From: Castellaniella sp041675725
GTDB lineage: Bacteria; Pseudomonadota; Gammaproteobacteria; Burkholderiales; Burkholderiaceae_B
DNA: 64,000 nt
Assembly: GCF_041675725.1 (NCBI RefSeq)
Contig: NZ_JBAYTI010000001.1
Coordinates: forward strand, 54,628 to 118,627
Direction of reading: 5' to 3'
Made by a program: the position numbers and the translations under genes. Within the stretch, counting starts at the first letter, position 1; each line of letters begins with the position of its first letter. The notes under the pieces are model-generated. The model did not search any database. It worked only from the letters and a program-made list of their open reading frames with translations, and was not told the DNA's origin. This document shows positions 50,641 to 59,442 of the stretch, in pieces.

Positions 50641-51437
50641 CGACCGATGCCCCCGCGCCCGCCGTCTTGTCGACACTCGATGAGGGCATTTGCACACTGA
50701 CCCTCAACCAGCCAGGCAAACGCAACGCCCTGACGACGGAAATCCGCCTGCGCCTGACCGAGCTCGTGCAACAGGCGCGCGATGATGCAAACATCCGGGT
50801 CGTGGTGCTACGCGGCGCGGGCGGTGCCTTCTGTTCCGGGGGCGACGTCGATGCAATGCTGGATGGTGCGCTGAACGGGCCCGGCTGGCGCAGCCGCATC
50901 CGCAAGCAGCGCGAATGGCTGGATATGCTGATCGAACTGGAAAAGCCGGTCATTGCCGCCGTCGACGGCCCAGCCTATGGGGCGGGTTTCGGGCTGGCGC
51001 TGGCTGCCGACTTCATACTGGCCACGCGGCGCGCACGGTTCTGTGCCGTATTCGGCCGTGTCGGGCTGGCGCCCGATCTGGGCACCATGTATCTGCTGCC
51101 GCGCATCGTAGGGCGCCAGCGCGCCAAAGAGATCGTCTTTACCACGCGGGTCATCCACGCCACCGAAGCCCGCGAACTCGGCCTGGCGTTCCAGGTGCTC
51201 GAAGACGGCAACGCCCTGGACCAGGCCGCCCGAGACCTGGCGCTGCGCCTGTGCGCAACGTCGCCCGTGGCGTTCGGGGTGACCAAGAACATCATGAACC
51301 AGTCTTTCGAACTGGATGCCGGGGCCATGGCGGACCTCGAGGCCTACGCGCAGGCCGTGTGCCACGACACCGATTACCACCTCGACGCCCTGCAACGCCT
51401 TCGCGACAAACAGACACTGCGCCTGTCATGGGATTGA
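50637..51437 (+). CDS. Enoyl-CoA hydratase/isomerase (crotonase family)
   Basis: A 266-residue crotonase. GKRNALTTEIRLRLTELVQQ, the oxyanion segment GAGGAFCSGGDVDAMLDGAL, VIAAVDGPAYGAGFGLALAA and FGRVGLAPDLGTMYLLPRIV place it in the family; Asp and Leu near DLGT suggest an isomerase-type active site. Translation starts at GTG 50637, with GAGGAAG seven bases upstream, overlapping the potB stop by 3 bp. It is therefore coupled to the polyamine operon, which is unusual and suggests that the pathway feeds into acyl-CoA breakdown. Confidence 0.9.
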   Translation: MTTDAPAPAVLSTLDEGICTLTLNQPGKRNALTTEIRLRLTELVQQARDDANIRVVVLRGAGGAFCSGGDVDAMLDGALNGPGWRSRIRKQREWLDMLIELEKPVIAAVDGPAYGAGFGLALAADFILATRRARFCAVFGRVGLAPDLGTMYLLPRIVGRQRAKEIVFTTRVIHATEARELGLAFQVLEDGNALDQAARDLALRLCATSPVAFGVTKNIMNQSFELDAGAMADLEAYAQAVCHDTDYHLDALQRLRDKQTLRLSWD

Positions 51438-51482
51438 AAGCGCTGTTCCACAGCCTGCCCGGTATTTTTTGCGGAATTCAAC

Positions 51483-52760
51483 ATGACCTCCACTGATTCA
51501 CAATCCACACCGGCCACGGATGCGCTGGCCGGCCTCCGCGTGCTGGACCTGTCACGCGTACTGGCGGGGCCCTGGTGTACGCAGAACCTGGCCGACCTCG
51601 GGGCCGACGTGATCAAGATCGAAAAGCCGGGCGAGGGCGATGACACCCGGCACTGGGGGCCCCCTTATTTTCCGGATGCCGACGGCCAGCCGACGGATCA
51701 GGGCTGTTATTTTGCCTCTTGCAACCGCAACAAGCGTTCGGTCACCGTCAACATCGCAAGCGAGGACGGCCAGCGCATCATCCGCGATCTGGCCCGGCAA
51801 TCGGACATCCTCGTGGAAAATTTCAAAGTGGGCAACCTGGCCCGCTATGGTCTGGACTACGCCAGCCTGGCCGGTTTGAATCCCCGCCTCATTTATTGTT
51901 CGATCACGGGTTTTGGCCAGACAGGCCCGTTTGCCCACCGGGCCGGCTACGATCTCCTGATCCAGGCCATGAGCGGCATGATGAGCATTACGGGCCGGGG
52001 CGATGACGAACCCGGGGGCGGGCCGGTGCGTGTCGGCGTGGCGATTACCGACCTGATGTCGGGCATGTACGCGACCATCGCGATTCTGGCCGCCCTGGAG
52101 ATGCGCCAACGCACCGGGCACGGCCAATACATCGATACGTCGCTACTGGACGTCGGCATGGCCATGTTGGCGAACCAGGCGTCGGGCTTCCTGAACACGG
52201 GCGACGTACCTCCGCGCCTGGGCAACGTGCACATGAGCCTGTCGCCTTACCAGGACTTTCCCACGGCCGACGGCCGTGTCCTGATGGGGATCGCCAACGA
52301 CGGCCAGTTCACCCGGTTCTGCAAGGCGGTGGGGGTCGACTGGATGAATGATGAACGCTTCCGTACCAACGCAGTCCGCGTAGAGAACCGGCCCATCCTC
52401 GTCGGGCTGATGAGCGAACTCCTGCGCACGCGCACGACCATGGAATGGGTCGAGCTGTTCCAGGACAAGGCGGTGCCCTGCGGCCCCATCAACGATATCG
52501 GAGCCGCCTTCGAGAACCCGCAAGTGCAGGCGCGTGGCCTGCGCATCCACCAGAAGCGCTATCCGGACGGCGCGGTACCCGCCGGCGAGATCATCAATGA
52601 CGTCGTGGGCGTCGCCAGCCCGTTGCGGCTATCCGATGCCCCGGCCCGGCTGCGGCATGCCCCGCCGGCGCTGGGCCAGCACACGGACGAGGTCCTGTGC
52701 GAACGCCTCGGCCTGGCGCCTGCCGATCTGCAGGCACTGCGGGCCAGGGGCGTGATCTAG
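51483..52760 (+). CDS. Family III (CaiB/BaiF) CoA-transferase
   Basis: A 425-residue CoA-transferase that moves CoA between organic acids. Conserved blocks are LDLSRVLAGPWCTQNLADLG, ADVIKIEKPGEGDDTRHWGP, YFASCNRNKRSVTVNI and FAHRAGYDLLIQAMSGMMSI; the last contains the catalytic Asp in GYD. QYIDTSLLDVGMAMLANQAS is also typical. It follows the crotonase by 45 bp. The acid pair it uses is not known, but carnitine, formyl or succinyl donors are common in the family. Confidence 0.93.
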   Translation: MTSTDSQSTPATDALAGLRVLDLSRVLAGPWCTQNLADLGADVIKIEKPGEGDDTRHWGPPYFPDADGQPTDQGCYFASCNRNKRSVTVNIASEDGQRIIRDLARQSDILVENFKVGNLARYGLDYASLAGLNPRLIYCSITGFGQTGPFAHRAGYDLLIQAMSGMMSITGRGDDEPGGGPVRVGVAITDLMSGMYATIAILAALEMRQRTGHGQYIDTSLLDVGMAMLANQASGFLNTGDVPPRLGNVHMSLSPYQDFPTADGRVLMGIANDGQFTRFCKAVGVDWMNDERFRTNAVRVENRPILVGLMSELLRTRTTMEWVELFQDKAVPCGPINDIGAAFENPQVQARGLRIHQKRYPDGAVPAGEIINDVVGVASPLRLSDAPARLRHAPPALGQHTDEVLCERLGLAPADLQALRARGVI

Positions 52761-52785
52761 CCCCGGCCGAGCGGCCGAGCCCCTT

Positions 52786-53571
52786 CTAGCCCTTTTTCTG
52801 CCCCTTTTTCTGCTTGCGGTCGATGAACGCCTGCATCAGCTGCTGCGGCTCCGTGCCCCTGTAGCTGCCAGCAAAAACCGCCACACTGTCCTTGATGCCG
52901 CGTTCGATGTGCGGATCTTCCCAGGACCGCAGCAAGGCCTTCTGGCTGCGCAAGGCGCCCGGCGCACAGGCCAGGATCTCGGTGGTGGCGTCGGCCACGG
53001 CGGCATCCAGCGCGCCGACAGGCGCGACCTGGTTCAGGAGCCCCCAGCGCAGCGCCGTGTCGGCATCGATGGTTGCCCCGGTCAGGACCAGCCAGCGCAT
53101 ATTGCCCTCGCCGATCAGGCGGGCGAGCAGCCTGGCATGGATGACCGACGGGATGCCGATCCGGACCTCGGGCATGGAGAACCGGGCGGCCCCGGATCCG
53201 ATGCGCAGGTCGCAGGCGGCGGCAAACTCGAGCCCGCCGCCGATGCACCAGCCCTGGATACAGGCGATGGTGGGAACCGGGAAATCACGCACCGCCTCGC
53301 AGAGATTGGACAGATCTGTGATGAATGCCGCTGCGCTGGACGGATCCAGCCCGGCCATGACCCCGATGTCGACACCGCCCAGGAAGGCCTTGTCGCCCGC
53401 GCCACGCAGCACCAGCGCACGAATGGATTCATCCTGCGCCAACCGGCGCAGGACGGCTGCCAGTTCGGCGATGGTGGCCCGATCGAGCAGATTCAGGGAA
53501 GTACCGTTATCGACCGTGAGGGTCAGCACCCCATTGTCGGCGTGCGAGATGTCCAGGTTTTTCGAGCTCAT
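52786..53571 (-). CDS. Enoyl-CoA hydratase/isomerase (crotonase family)
   Basis: A 261-residue crotonase. VDNGTSLNLLDRATIAEL, RGAGDKAFLGGVDIGVMAGL, VPTIACIQGWCIGGGLEFAA and RFSMPEVRIGIPSVIHARLL are the family blocks. The second oxyanion segment is intact. The C-terminus ends in KQKKGQKKG, an unusually basic tail. It converges on the CoA-transferase gene and is divergent from the MaoC gene. Together the four genes look like a small acyl-CoA catabolic set, but no substrate is indicated. Confidence 0.92.
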   Translation of the reverse strand: MSSKNLDISHADNGVLTLTVDNGTSLNLLDRATIAELAAVLRRLAQDESIRALVLRGAGDKAFLGGVDIGVMAGLDPSSAAAFITDLSNLCEAVRDFPVPTIACIQGWCIGGGLEFAAACDLRIGSGAARFSMPEVRIGIPSVIHARLLARLIGEGNMRWLVLTGATIDADTALRWGLLNQVAPVGALDAAVADATTEILACAPGALRSQKALLRSWEDPHIERGIKDSVAVFAGSYRGTEPQQLMQAFIDRKQKKGQKKG

Positions 53572-53687
53572 GGGGCCTCGGAAGAAAGGGTTGATGGCGA
53601 TGCTCGGGCTATCATATCAGTTGCCAGGCATGGACCTGGCAACGCCTCTCACCAAGACTTCGTTGCGATCCCACCCGAGCACACCCC

Positions 53688-54587
53688 ATGGCCATCGACT
53701 ACCACCATCTGAAAAACCGTGACTTTCCCCCTGTGCACCAGCACTACACCGAGCGCGACACCATGCTGTACGCCCTGAGCCTCGGGCTCGGCAGCAATCC
53801 ACTGGATGACCGCGCACTGCCGTTCTGCTATGAGGGCGTCGCCGGCGGCTTGCGCGCCCTGCCCACACAAGCCGTGGTACTGGGGTATCCCGGCTTCTGG
53901 GCGCGCGAACCGGACACCGGCCTCGACTGGACCCGGCTGCTGCACGGCGAGCAGCGCCTGCGCATCCACCAGCCCATCGCCCCTGCCGGCCAGGTGGTCG
54001 GCTACACGCGCGTCACGCGCATCATCGACAAGGGCGCCAGCAAAGGGGCCATCATGGTCAGCGAACGCCGCCTGGACGACGCCGCAGGCAACCGGCTGGC
54101 CACCATCGAACAGGTGACCTTCCTGCGGGGCGATGGCGGCTACAGTACTCAAGGCGCCGGCCAGCCCAGCGACGAGCCGCTGCCCACGCTGCCCGCCACC
54201 CCCAGCGATCGCGCCCCCGACTTCAGCGATACTTTCGACATCCCGCCAGACACCGCCCTGCTCTACAGGCTATCGGGCGATTTCAACCCGTTGCATGCGG
54301 ACCCGGCCATTGCCCGATCGTCCGGCTTCGAGCGCCCCATCCTGCACGGCCTGGCCACTTATGCGCTGGCCGCTTATGCCATCCTGCGTCAATGCTGCGA
54401 TCACGACCCCGCACGCCTGCGTGCCTTCGACGTGCGCTTCTCGGCGCCCGTCTACCCGGGCGAGACGCTGGTCACCGAAATCTGGCGCGATCCGCACGAC
54501 GCCACCCGGCTGCACCTGAGCGCCCGCGTCCCGCAACGCGACGTCGAGGTCCTGAGCCGCGGCTATGCCGAATGCCTGCCCACCTGA
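53688..54587 (+). CDS. MaoC-family (R)-specific enoyl-CoA hydratase, double hot-dog
   Basis: A 299-residue protein with two hot-dog domains, like peroxisomal multifunctional hydratase 2. The N-terminal half holds YTERDTMLYALSLGLGSNPL, and the C-terminal half has the catalytic signature YRLSGDFNPLHADPAIARSS followed by GFERPILHGLATYA, with Asp and His at the hydratase-2 positions. FDVRFSAPVYPGETLVTEI is also conserved. The start lies 116 bp from the divergent crotonase. It should hydrate trans-2-enoyl-CoA to the R-hydroxy form. Confidence 0.92.
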   Translation: MAIDYHHLKNRDFPPVHQHYTERDTMLYALSLGLGSNPLDDRALPFCYEGVAGGLRALPTQAVVLGYPGFWAREPDTGLDWTRLLHGEQRLRIHQPIAPAGQVVGYTRVTRIIDKGASKGAIMVSERRLDDAAGNRLATIEQVTFLRGDGGYSTQGAGQPSDEPLPTLPATPSDRAPDFSDTFDIPPDTALLYRLSGDFNPLHADPAIARSSGFERPILHGLATYALAAYAILRQCCDHDPARLRAFDVRFSAPVYPGETLVTEIWRDPHDATRLHLSARVPQRDVEVLSRGYAECLPT

Positions 54588-54604
54588 GCAACCCGGCCGC
54601 CTGA

Positions 54605-55426
54605 TCAGTGCGACACGGCAGGCGGCCGCCCCCCGACCCCCGCTGCGGTCAGGGCGTCGGCAAGATCCAAAAACTGCGCAATCGACAGCTCTTGTGGTCG
54701 GGCCGTGGGCAACACGCCGGCCGCCTGCCAGTCGAGCGACCGGGCCCACGCACCCAGGCTGCCGCGCAGCATTTTCCGGCGCTGCTCGAACACCCTGCCC
54801 AGCAAAGCCTCGAAGAGCGGTTCATCGAGGGCCTGGCGCTGTGAAAGCGGCGGCCAGGGCCGCATGCGCACCACCGACGACATCACCCGCGGAGGCGGGT
54901 CGAACGCAGCGGGCGGCACATCGAACAGCCGGGTCAGCCGATAGCTGCGCTGCAGCTGGATCGACAAGCGCCCATAGGCACTGCTGCCGGGCTGGGCGAC
55001 CATGCGCTCGACCACTTCACGCTGCAGCATGAAATGCTGATCGTGTATGCAACCCGTGAAGGCGCGCAAATGAAACAGCAGCGGCGTAGAAACGTTGTAG
55101 GGCAGATTGCCTACGATGCGCAGGGCGGGCGCCCCCGCTTGCGCCGCCAGTTGGCCGAAGTCTACCGTGAGCGCATCGGCGCACAGAATCTGCAAGCGCG
55201 ATGCGGGCCACTGCTGACGCAGGAAGGCCGCGAGATCGCGATCGAGCTCGATGGCCGTCAATCGCCCAATCCGTTCGAGCAGTGGCGCCGTCAGGGCGGC
55301 CCTGCCGGGCCCGATTTCCACCATCGTGTCGGCCGGTTGTGGGTCGATCGCCCGTACGAGCGCGTCGACGACCGACAGGTCTGTCAGGAAATGCTGGCCA
55401 AAGCGTTTGCGGGCCGGTCGCGCCAT
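54605..55426 (-). CDS. rsmA: 16S rRNA (adenine1518/1519-N6)-dimethyltransferase
   Basis: A 273-residue methyltransferase that dimethylates two adjacent adenines near the 3' end of 16S rRNA. It starts with RPARKRFGQHFLTDLSVVDA. The SAM motif is MVEIGPGRAALTAPLLERIG, and the catalytic motif is GNLPYNVSTPLLF. The C-terminal domain begins at SSVVRMRPWPPLSQRQ. It lies 2 bp downstream of surA in the same operon; pdxA, found between them in some relatives, is absent. Confidence 0.97.
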   Translation of the reverse strand: MARPARKRFGQHFLTDLSVVDALVRAIDPQPADTMVEIGPGRAALTAPLLERIGRLTAIELDRDLAAFLRQQWPASRLQILCADALTVDFGQLAAQAGAPALRIVGNLPYNVSTPLLFHLRAFTGCIHDQHFMLQREVVERMVAQPGSSAYGRLSIQLQRSYRLTRLFDVPPAAFDPPPRVMSSVVRMRPWPPLSQRQALDEPLFEALLGRVFEQRRKMLRGSLGAWARSLDWQAAGVLPTARPQELSIAQFLDLADALTAAGVGGRPPAVSH

Positions 55427-55428
55427 CT

Positions 55429-56934
55429 TCAGTCTTGAGCGCGGCGGGGCTTGTCGAGACGGTTGTCTATGTACGCCTGGCTGCGCAACTGATCGATCCA
55501 GTCTTCGTAGGCGGGCCCGATGCGGCGCTGCAGCAGTTCATCGCGCGCCTGCATGCGCCGGTATTCGCCTTCCATGTCTTTGCTTTGACGCTCGACCACC
55601 TGGATCAGATGCCAGCCAAACGGTGAACGGACCGGCTCGCTGACTTCGCCGTCTTTCAGGGCGTCCATCGCTTGTTCGAACCCCGGGGCGGTTTCGCCTG
55701 GGCTGAGCCAGCCGAGATCCCCCCCCTGGGGGGCCGAAGCGTCCTCGGAATAGCGCCTGGCGAGCTCTTCGAACGATTCGCCATGCTGGATCCGGGTCCG
55801 CAGGCCTTCGAGTGTCTGGCGCGCCATGTCGTCGGTTACCACCTGCGACGTCTTGAGCAGAATATGGCGGGCGTGCGTCTGGGTGACCATGATGGGCCCG
55901 GGCTCGGCGGTCTTGGGCGGCGTGGGTTTCGGGGCCGGCGCCTTGCGGACCTGTTTGGGCGGTGCCGGTGGCTCGGCCCACCCCCGCTGAAGCACCTTCA
56001 GGATGTGGAAGCCGCGGCCACTCTGGATCACCCCACTGACCCCCCCCGGTGGGAGATTGGCAATGGTCTTGGCGAACAGGTCGGGCCAGTCTTTCAGCGG
56101 CCTGACCCCCATGTTGCCGCCTTCGAGCGCCTGGGGCCCGTCCGACGAGGCTGCGGCGACGCCGGCAAAATCGGCTCCGCTGCGGACTTTCTTGAGCAGG
56201 GCATCGATCTGGCGACGTTTTTCGTCGACCGTATCCTGGGAAGCGTAATCCGGCACTTCGACCAGGATCTGCGCCACCTCGAAGAGTTCGGGGCCGCTGG
56301 GCTTGGGCGGTGGCGGTGCCGGCATGGGCTCGGGTTCGGGCTCGGGTTCGGTCTGTGGCAGGATCAGCGGCATGTCGGCATGCGCCTGCAGAAAGGCATT
56401 TACATCGCGATCACTGATGAAAATATGCTCCTGGACGAATCGCTGGCGCAGCATCTCGTCTTGAAGCTGGTTGCGCAGCTCGGCGCGGTAGTCATCCCAG
56501 CGCATGCCAGTGGCCTGCACTTCCTGGCGCAGACGTTCGGGGTTGATGCGATTGCGCTGCGCCACCGACTGCACGGCCTGATCCACCTGGGCTTCCGTCA
56601 CCCGTATGCCAGCCCGTTTTGCTTCCTGGTCGAGCAGTACGGCATTGATCATCTGCTGCAGCACCTGGCGGCGCAGCGCTTCGGGTGGCGGCACCGGAAT
56701 GCCCTGCATCCGCATCTGCTGCTGTACCTGCCTGGCCTTGACATCCAGCTGGGCCAGCGTGATGACCTGCCGGTCGACCACCGCCACGATGCCATCGACA
56801 AACTGCTCGGCCACGGGCTGTACTGGTTTCTTGCCGGCCGCCTTGCCATTGGCCGCCCAGGATGCCGCGGGCAACCCGCCCAGCAGGGCAAACGCCAGGG
56901 GCAGGATGCAAGCCATCCGATACAGTGGGGACAT
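55429..56934 (-). CDS. surA: Periplasmic chaperone and peptidyl-prolyl isomerase SurA
   Basis: A 501-residue periplasmic chaperone for outer-membrane beta-barrels. The signal peptide is at 1-27 (MACILPLAFALLGGLPAASW, then AA, within it). The SurA N-domain (about 45-190) has VDGIVAVVDRQVITLAQLDV. Two parvulin domains follow; the second contains TQTHARHILLKTSQVV and DLGWLSPGETAPGFEQAMDA. A Pro/Glu-rich segment, EPEPEPEPMPAPPPPKP, lies before the first parvulin domain. It shares one base with the lptD stop (TGATG) and precedes rsmA, a standard order. Confidence 0.95.
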   Translation of the reverse strand: MSPLYRMACILPLAFALLGGLPAASWAANGKAAGKKPVQPVAEQFVDGIVAVVDRQVITLAQLDVKARQVQQQMRMQGIPVPPPEALRRQVLQQMINAVLLDQEAKRAGIRVTEAQVDQAVQSVAQRNRINPERLRQEVQATGMRWDDYRAELRNQLQDEMLRQRFVQEHIFISDRDVNAFLQAHADMPLILPQTEPEPEPEPMPAPPPPKPSGPELFEVAQILVEVPDYASQDTVDEKRRQIDALLKKVRSGADFAGVAAASSDGPQALEGGNMGVRPLKDWPDLFAKTIANLPPGGVSGVIQSGRGFHILKVLQRGWAEPPAPPKQVRKAPAPKPTPPKTAEPGPIMVTQTHARHILLKTSQVVTDDMARQTLEGLRTRIQHGESFEELARRYSEDASAPQGGDLGWLSPGETAPGFEQAMDALKDGEVSEPVRSPFGWHLIQVVERQSKDMEGEYRRMQARDELLQRRIGPAYEDWIDQLRSQAYIDNRLDKPRRAQD

Positions 56935-59369
56935 CAGTCGTACCTCTCGAACAGGGATTTTTCTGGAATGACCGGGGTCGTGGGTTGGTATCCGGTAATG
57001 CGATCAGACAGCAGTGACATGGGGTCGGTACCCAACGACCCCAGACCCGTGAGTTCGAGTTGCAGGAACAACGACGTATTGGCGTCTTCGGCCGATACGG
57101 CGTAGCGCTGCACCACCGCGCGAGCCGCCCAGCCGCCGTCACCCCGGTATTCGATTCCTGCGATCGACTGCACGTTGCGCTTTTCGACCAGCGAGTAATC
57201 ATACCGGCCCACGGCGTGCCAGCGAGGGGAAAACGGCCATTGTGCCGTCAGGCTGACCTGCTCGCGCGACCGTTCGTCCGCTGAAGAAGGCATGAGGCTG
57301 TAGGGCTCGGAGTAGATGCTGGGGTCGCGCTCGTAGCGGTATGACAATGAGACCGACGCCAGGCGCTTCGGCGTCCAGCGCACGCCGGCGCTGAGCCGAT
57401 TGCCCTTGAAGGTCTTTTGTTCGAACTGACCATCGAAGCTGATCGAGAAACGGTCGGTCAGGGCAGCCGACGCCCCCACCAGGAAATCGGACTCATCGGC
57501 CGTACGCGGGGTTTGCCCGGGCAACACGACTTCCTGGTCTGCGAAATAAAAGCGCTGGGCCGCCGACAGGGATAGGCGCTCGACCCCCGTGTCGGCATCC
57601 ATCCAGCGGGTGGTCAGCCCCGCGGTGAGCTGATTGGCATTGTTGATGCGGTCCCAGCCGCCGCTGTAGATGTTTTCGTCGAAGGCCTGCATGAAATTGA
57701 AAGTGGCCACGCTGGTGTCGTAGACCGGCAGGTCGTCCTGGTTGCGGTACGGGACGTACAGATAGTACAGGCGCGGTTCGAGCGTCTGGACGGACGGATT
57801 GCCGAACAGGGACGCATCGCGCTCGAAGGTCAGGCCCGCATCCACCGAGGTGATCGGCAGGATGCGGGTCTGGCCCTGAGGCCGACCCGCGTACCGGGCC
57901 ATGTCGGGCGAGCCCTCGAACCAGTCGGTCTCGTATCGGCTGATATGCAGCCCGAGCTTCGGGGTGAAATACGCCCCGGGTTCGACGAACGGGCGCGACA
58001 CGGACGTATACGAGACCATGCGCGTCCCGTTGGGCATGATGCGCCGGCCGCTTTGGGCCGGAAAGGCGCTGCCCCGGTAAACCGGTGCCACAAAACGGGT
58101 GATCTCGTTTTGGGACACCACATCGAAGCCGTTCCAGTTGTATCGCTGTGCGGTGAAATTCAGCCGCGGCAGAATGTCGTAGGGGGGCGGCAGGAACGTG
58201 CCCGTCGAGTCCTGCAGGGTCTGGTACCCGTAGTACTCGAGATAGCCCGAAAAATACCGATCATCCGACCAGGTCAGCAGCGCCCGGCTCGGCAGGTGGG
58301 TGATGGCCGCGTCGGACAGCGTGAACGAGGAGTAGTCGCGGAAATAATCGTCGTCGGACACCTTGCGGGCGTCGAAGTAGGCGTTGAACCCTGCACCCAG
58401 GCCCTGTTCATGCTGTACGGAATACATCCAGCGATGCTCTTTCAGGATGCGGTCTCTGGAAATGTAGGTACCGAACGCGTCGGTGTAGGAGCTCGGGCTC
58501 AGATGGCGCAGTTCCAACCCCATGAGCAGGCCCCTTTTGCTCATGTAGCGCGGGTACAGCGTGGCATCGTAGTTGGGCGCGAGGTTCAGGTAGTACGGGG
58601 TGGTGATCTCCAGGCCCGCGTTGCTGGACGTGCCATAGTAGGGCAACAGGAAGCCGCTCTTGCGCTCTTGGCGCAGGGGGAACGACAGGTACGGCGAATA
58701 CAGCAGCGGCATGCCCTTGAAATACAGCACCCCATTGCGCGCAACGCCCTGGTTGTCTTCCATGTACAGATCCACCTTGCTGGATTCTATCCACCAGGCG
58801 GGGTCTGGCCCATCGTAGTTGCTGTAGCGCATGTCGGTCAGCCGCATGTGGTCGCGGCTGAAGATTTCTGCCTGCTCGGCCTGGCCACGGCCCGCGGTGG
58901 CGCCCAGCCAAAAATGGGGTTGTTCGATCTCGCCCTGGTCGGTCTTGATGTTGTAGCGCAGGTGGGGCCCGCGCACGATATGGCCATCGCGCATCAACAG
59001 CCCGTTGCCGCGCACGTCGACCTGCCCACTGGCCTGGTCATGCGTGATCTGGTCGCCCCTGACGACGGCATCGAGCCGGCGCACCTGGGCATCCCCCTGC
59101 AGGATCACGTGATCTTGCGCATCGCGCGTGACCTGGTCGCCGATCAGGAAGGCGGGCAAGGCATCATCGGGCACGGCGTGCAGGCGCAGGCTGCCCACCA
59201 TGCGCATCGCATCGGCATCGTGGGGAAGATCACCGGATGGCGCGCCCGGCGTCGCTGCCCAGACCGACGTCACGAGACACAGGCACAGCAACACAGGGCG
59301 GACGATGGAAGGCAACAAAACAGTGGTCCGGGAAATGAAAAAAATGGCCTGGCTCGACTGCACACCCAT
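56934..59369 (-). CDS. lptD: LPS-assembly protein LptD
   Basis: An 811-residue outer-membrane beta-barrel that, with LptE, inserts LPS in the outer leaflet. A signal peptide ends near PVLLCLCLVTSVWAATPG. The N-terminal OstA jellyroll (about 80-220) has FLIGDQVTRDAQDHVILQGD, then GDQITHDQASGQVDVRGNGL. The barrel includes NGVLYFKGMPLLYSPYLSFP, RKSGFLLPYYGTSSNAGLEI and the C-terminal FLQLELTGLGSLGTDPMSLL. The start at 59369 is the best ATG, but it lacks a clear ribosome site; a start a few codons downstream is possible. It is divergent from amgK. Confidence 0.95.
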   Translation of the reverse strand: MGVQSSQAIFFISRTTVLLPSIVRPVLLCLCLVTSVWAATPGAPSGDLPHDADAMRMVGSLRLHAVPDDALPAFLIGDQVTRDAQDHVILQGDAQVRRLDAVVRGDQITHDQASGQVDVRGNGLLMRDGHIVRGPHLRYNIKTDQGEIEQPHFWLGATAGRGQAEQAEIFSRDHMRLTDMRYSNYDGPDPAWWIESSKVDLYMEDNQGVARNGVLYFKGMPLLYSPYLSFPLRQERKSGFLLPYYGTSSNAGLEITTPYYLNLAPNYDATLYPRYMSKRGLLMGLELRHLSPSSYTDAFGTYISRDRILKEHRWMYSVQHEQGLGAGFNAYFDARKVSDDDYFRDYSSFTLSDAAITHLPSRALLTWSDDRYFSGYLEYYGYQTLQDSTGTFLPPPYDILPRLNFTAQRYNWNGFDVVSQNEITRFVAPVYRGSAFPAQSGRRIMPNGTRMVSYTSVSRPFVEPGAYFTPKLGLHISRYETDWFEGSPDMARYAGRPQGQTRILPITSVDAGLTFERDASLFGNPSVQTLEPRLYYLYVPYRNQDDLPVYDTSVATFNFMQAFDENIYSGGWDRINNANQLTAGLTTRWMDADTGVERLSLSAAQRFYFADQEVVLPGQTPRTADESDFLVGASAALTDRFSISFDGQFEQKTFKGNRLSAGVRWTPKRLASVSLSYRYERDPSIYSEPYSLMPSSADERSREQVSLTAQWPFSPRWHAVGRYDYSLVEKRNVQSIAGIEYRGDGGWAARAVVQRYAVSAEDANTSLFLQLELTGLGSLGTDPMSLLSDRITGYQPTTPVIPEKSLFERYD

Positions 59370-59387
59370 AGCAGGCAACGACCCAGT

Positions 59388-59393
59388 ATTATA
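59388..59393 (-). promoter_or_regulatory. Candidate -10 element for the lptD-surA-rsmA operon
   Basis: A perfect TATAAT on the minus strand lies 19 bp before the chosen lptD ATG, in the 73-bp divergent gap with amgK. No good -35 is visible at 16-18 bp. If used, the leader would be only about 12 nt, so either initiation is nearly leaderless or the true start is further inside. Confidence 0.35.
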
Positions 59394-59442
59394 GAGAAGC
59401 CTGGCCCGGCTCGGGCAGTTTCCTGTTTTCACGTTCGATTGT

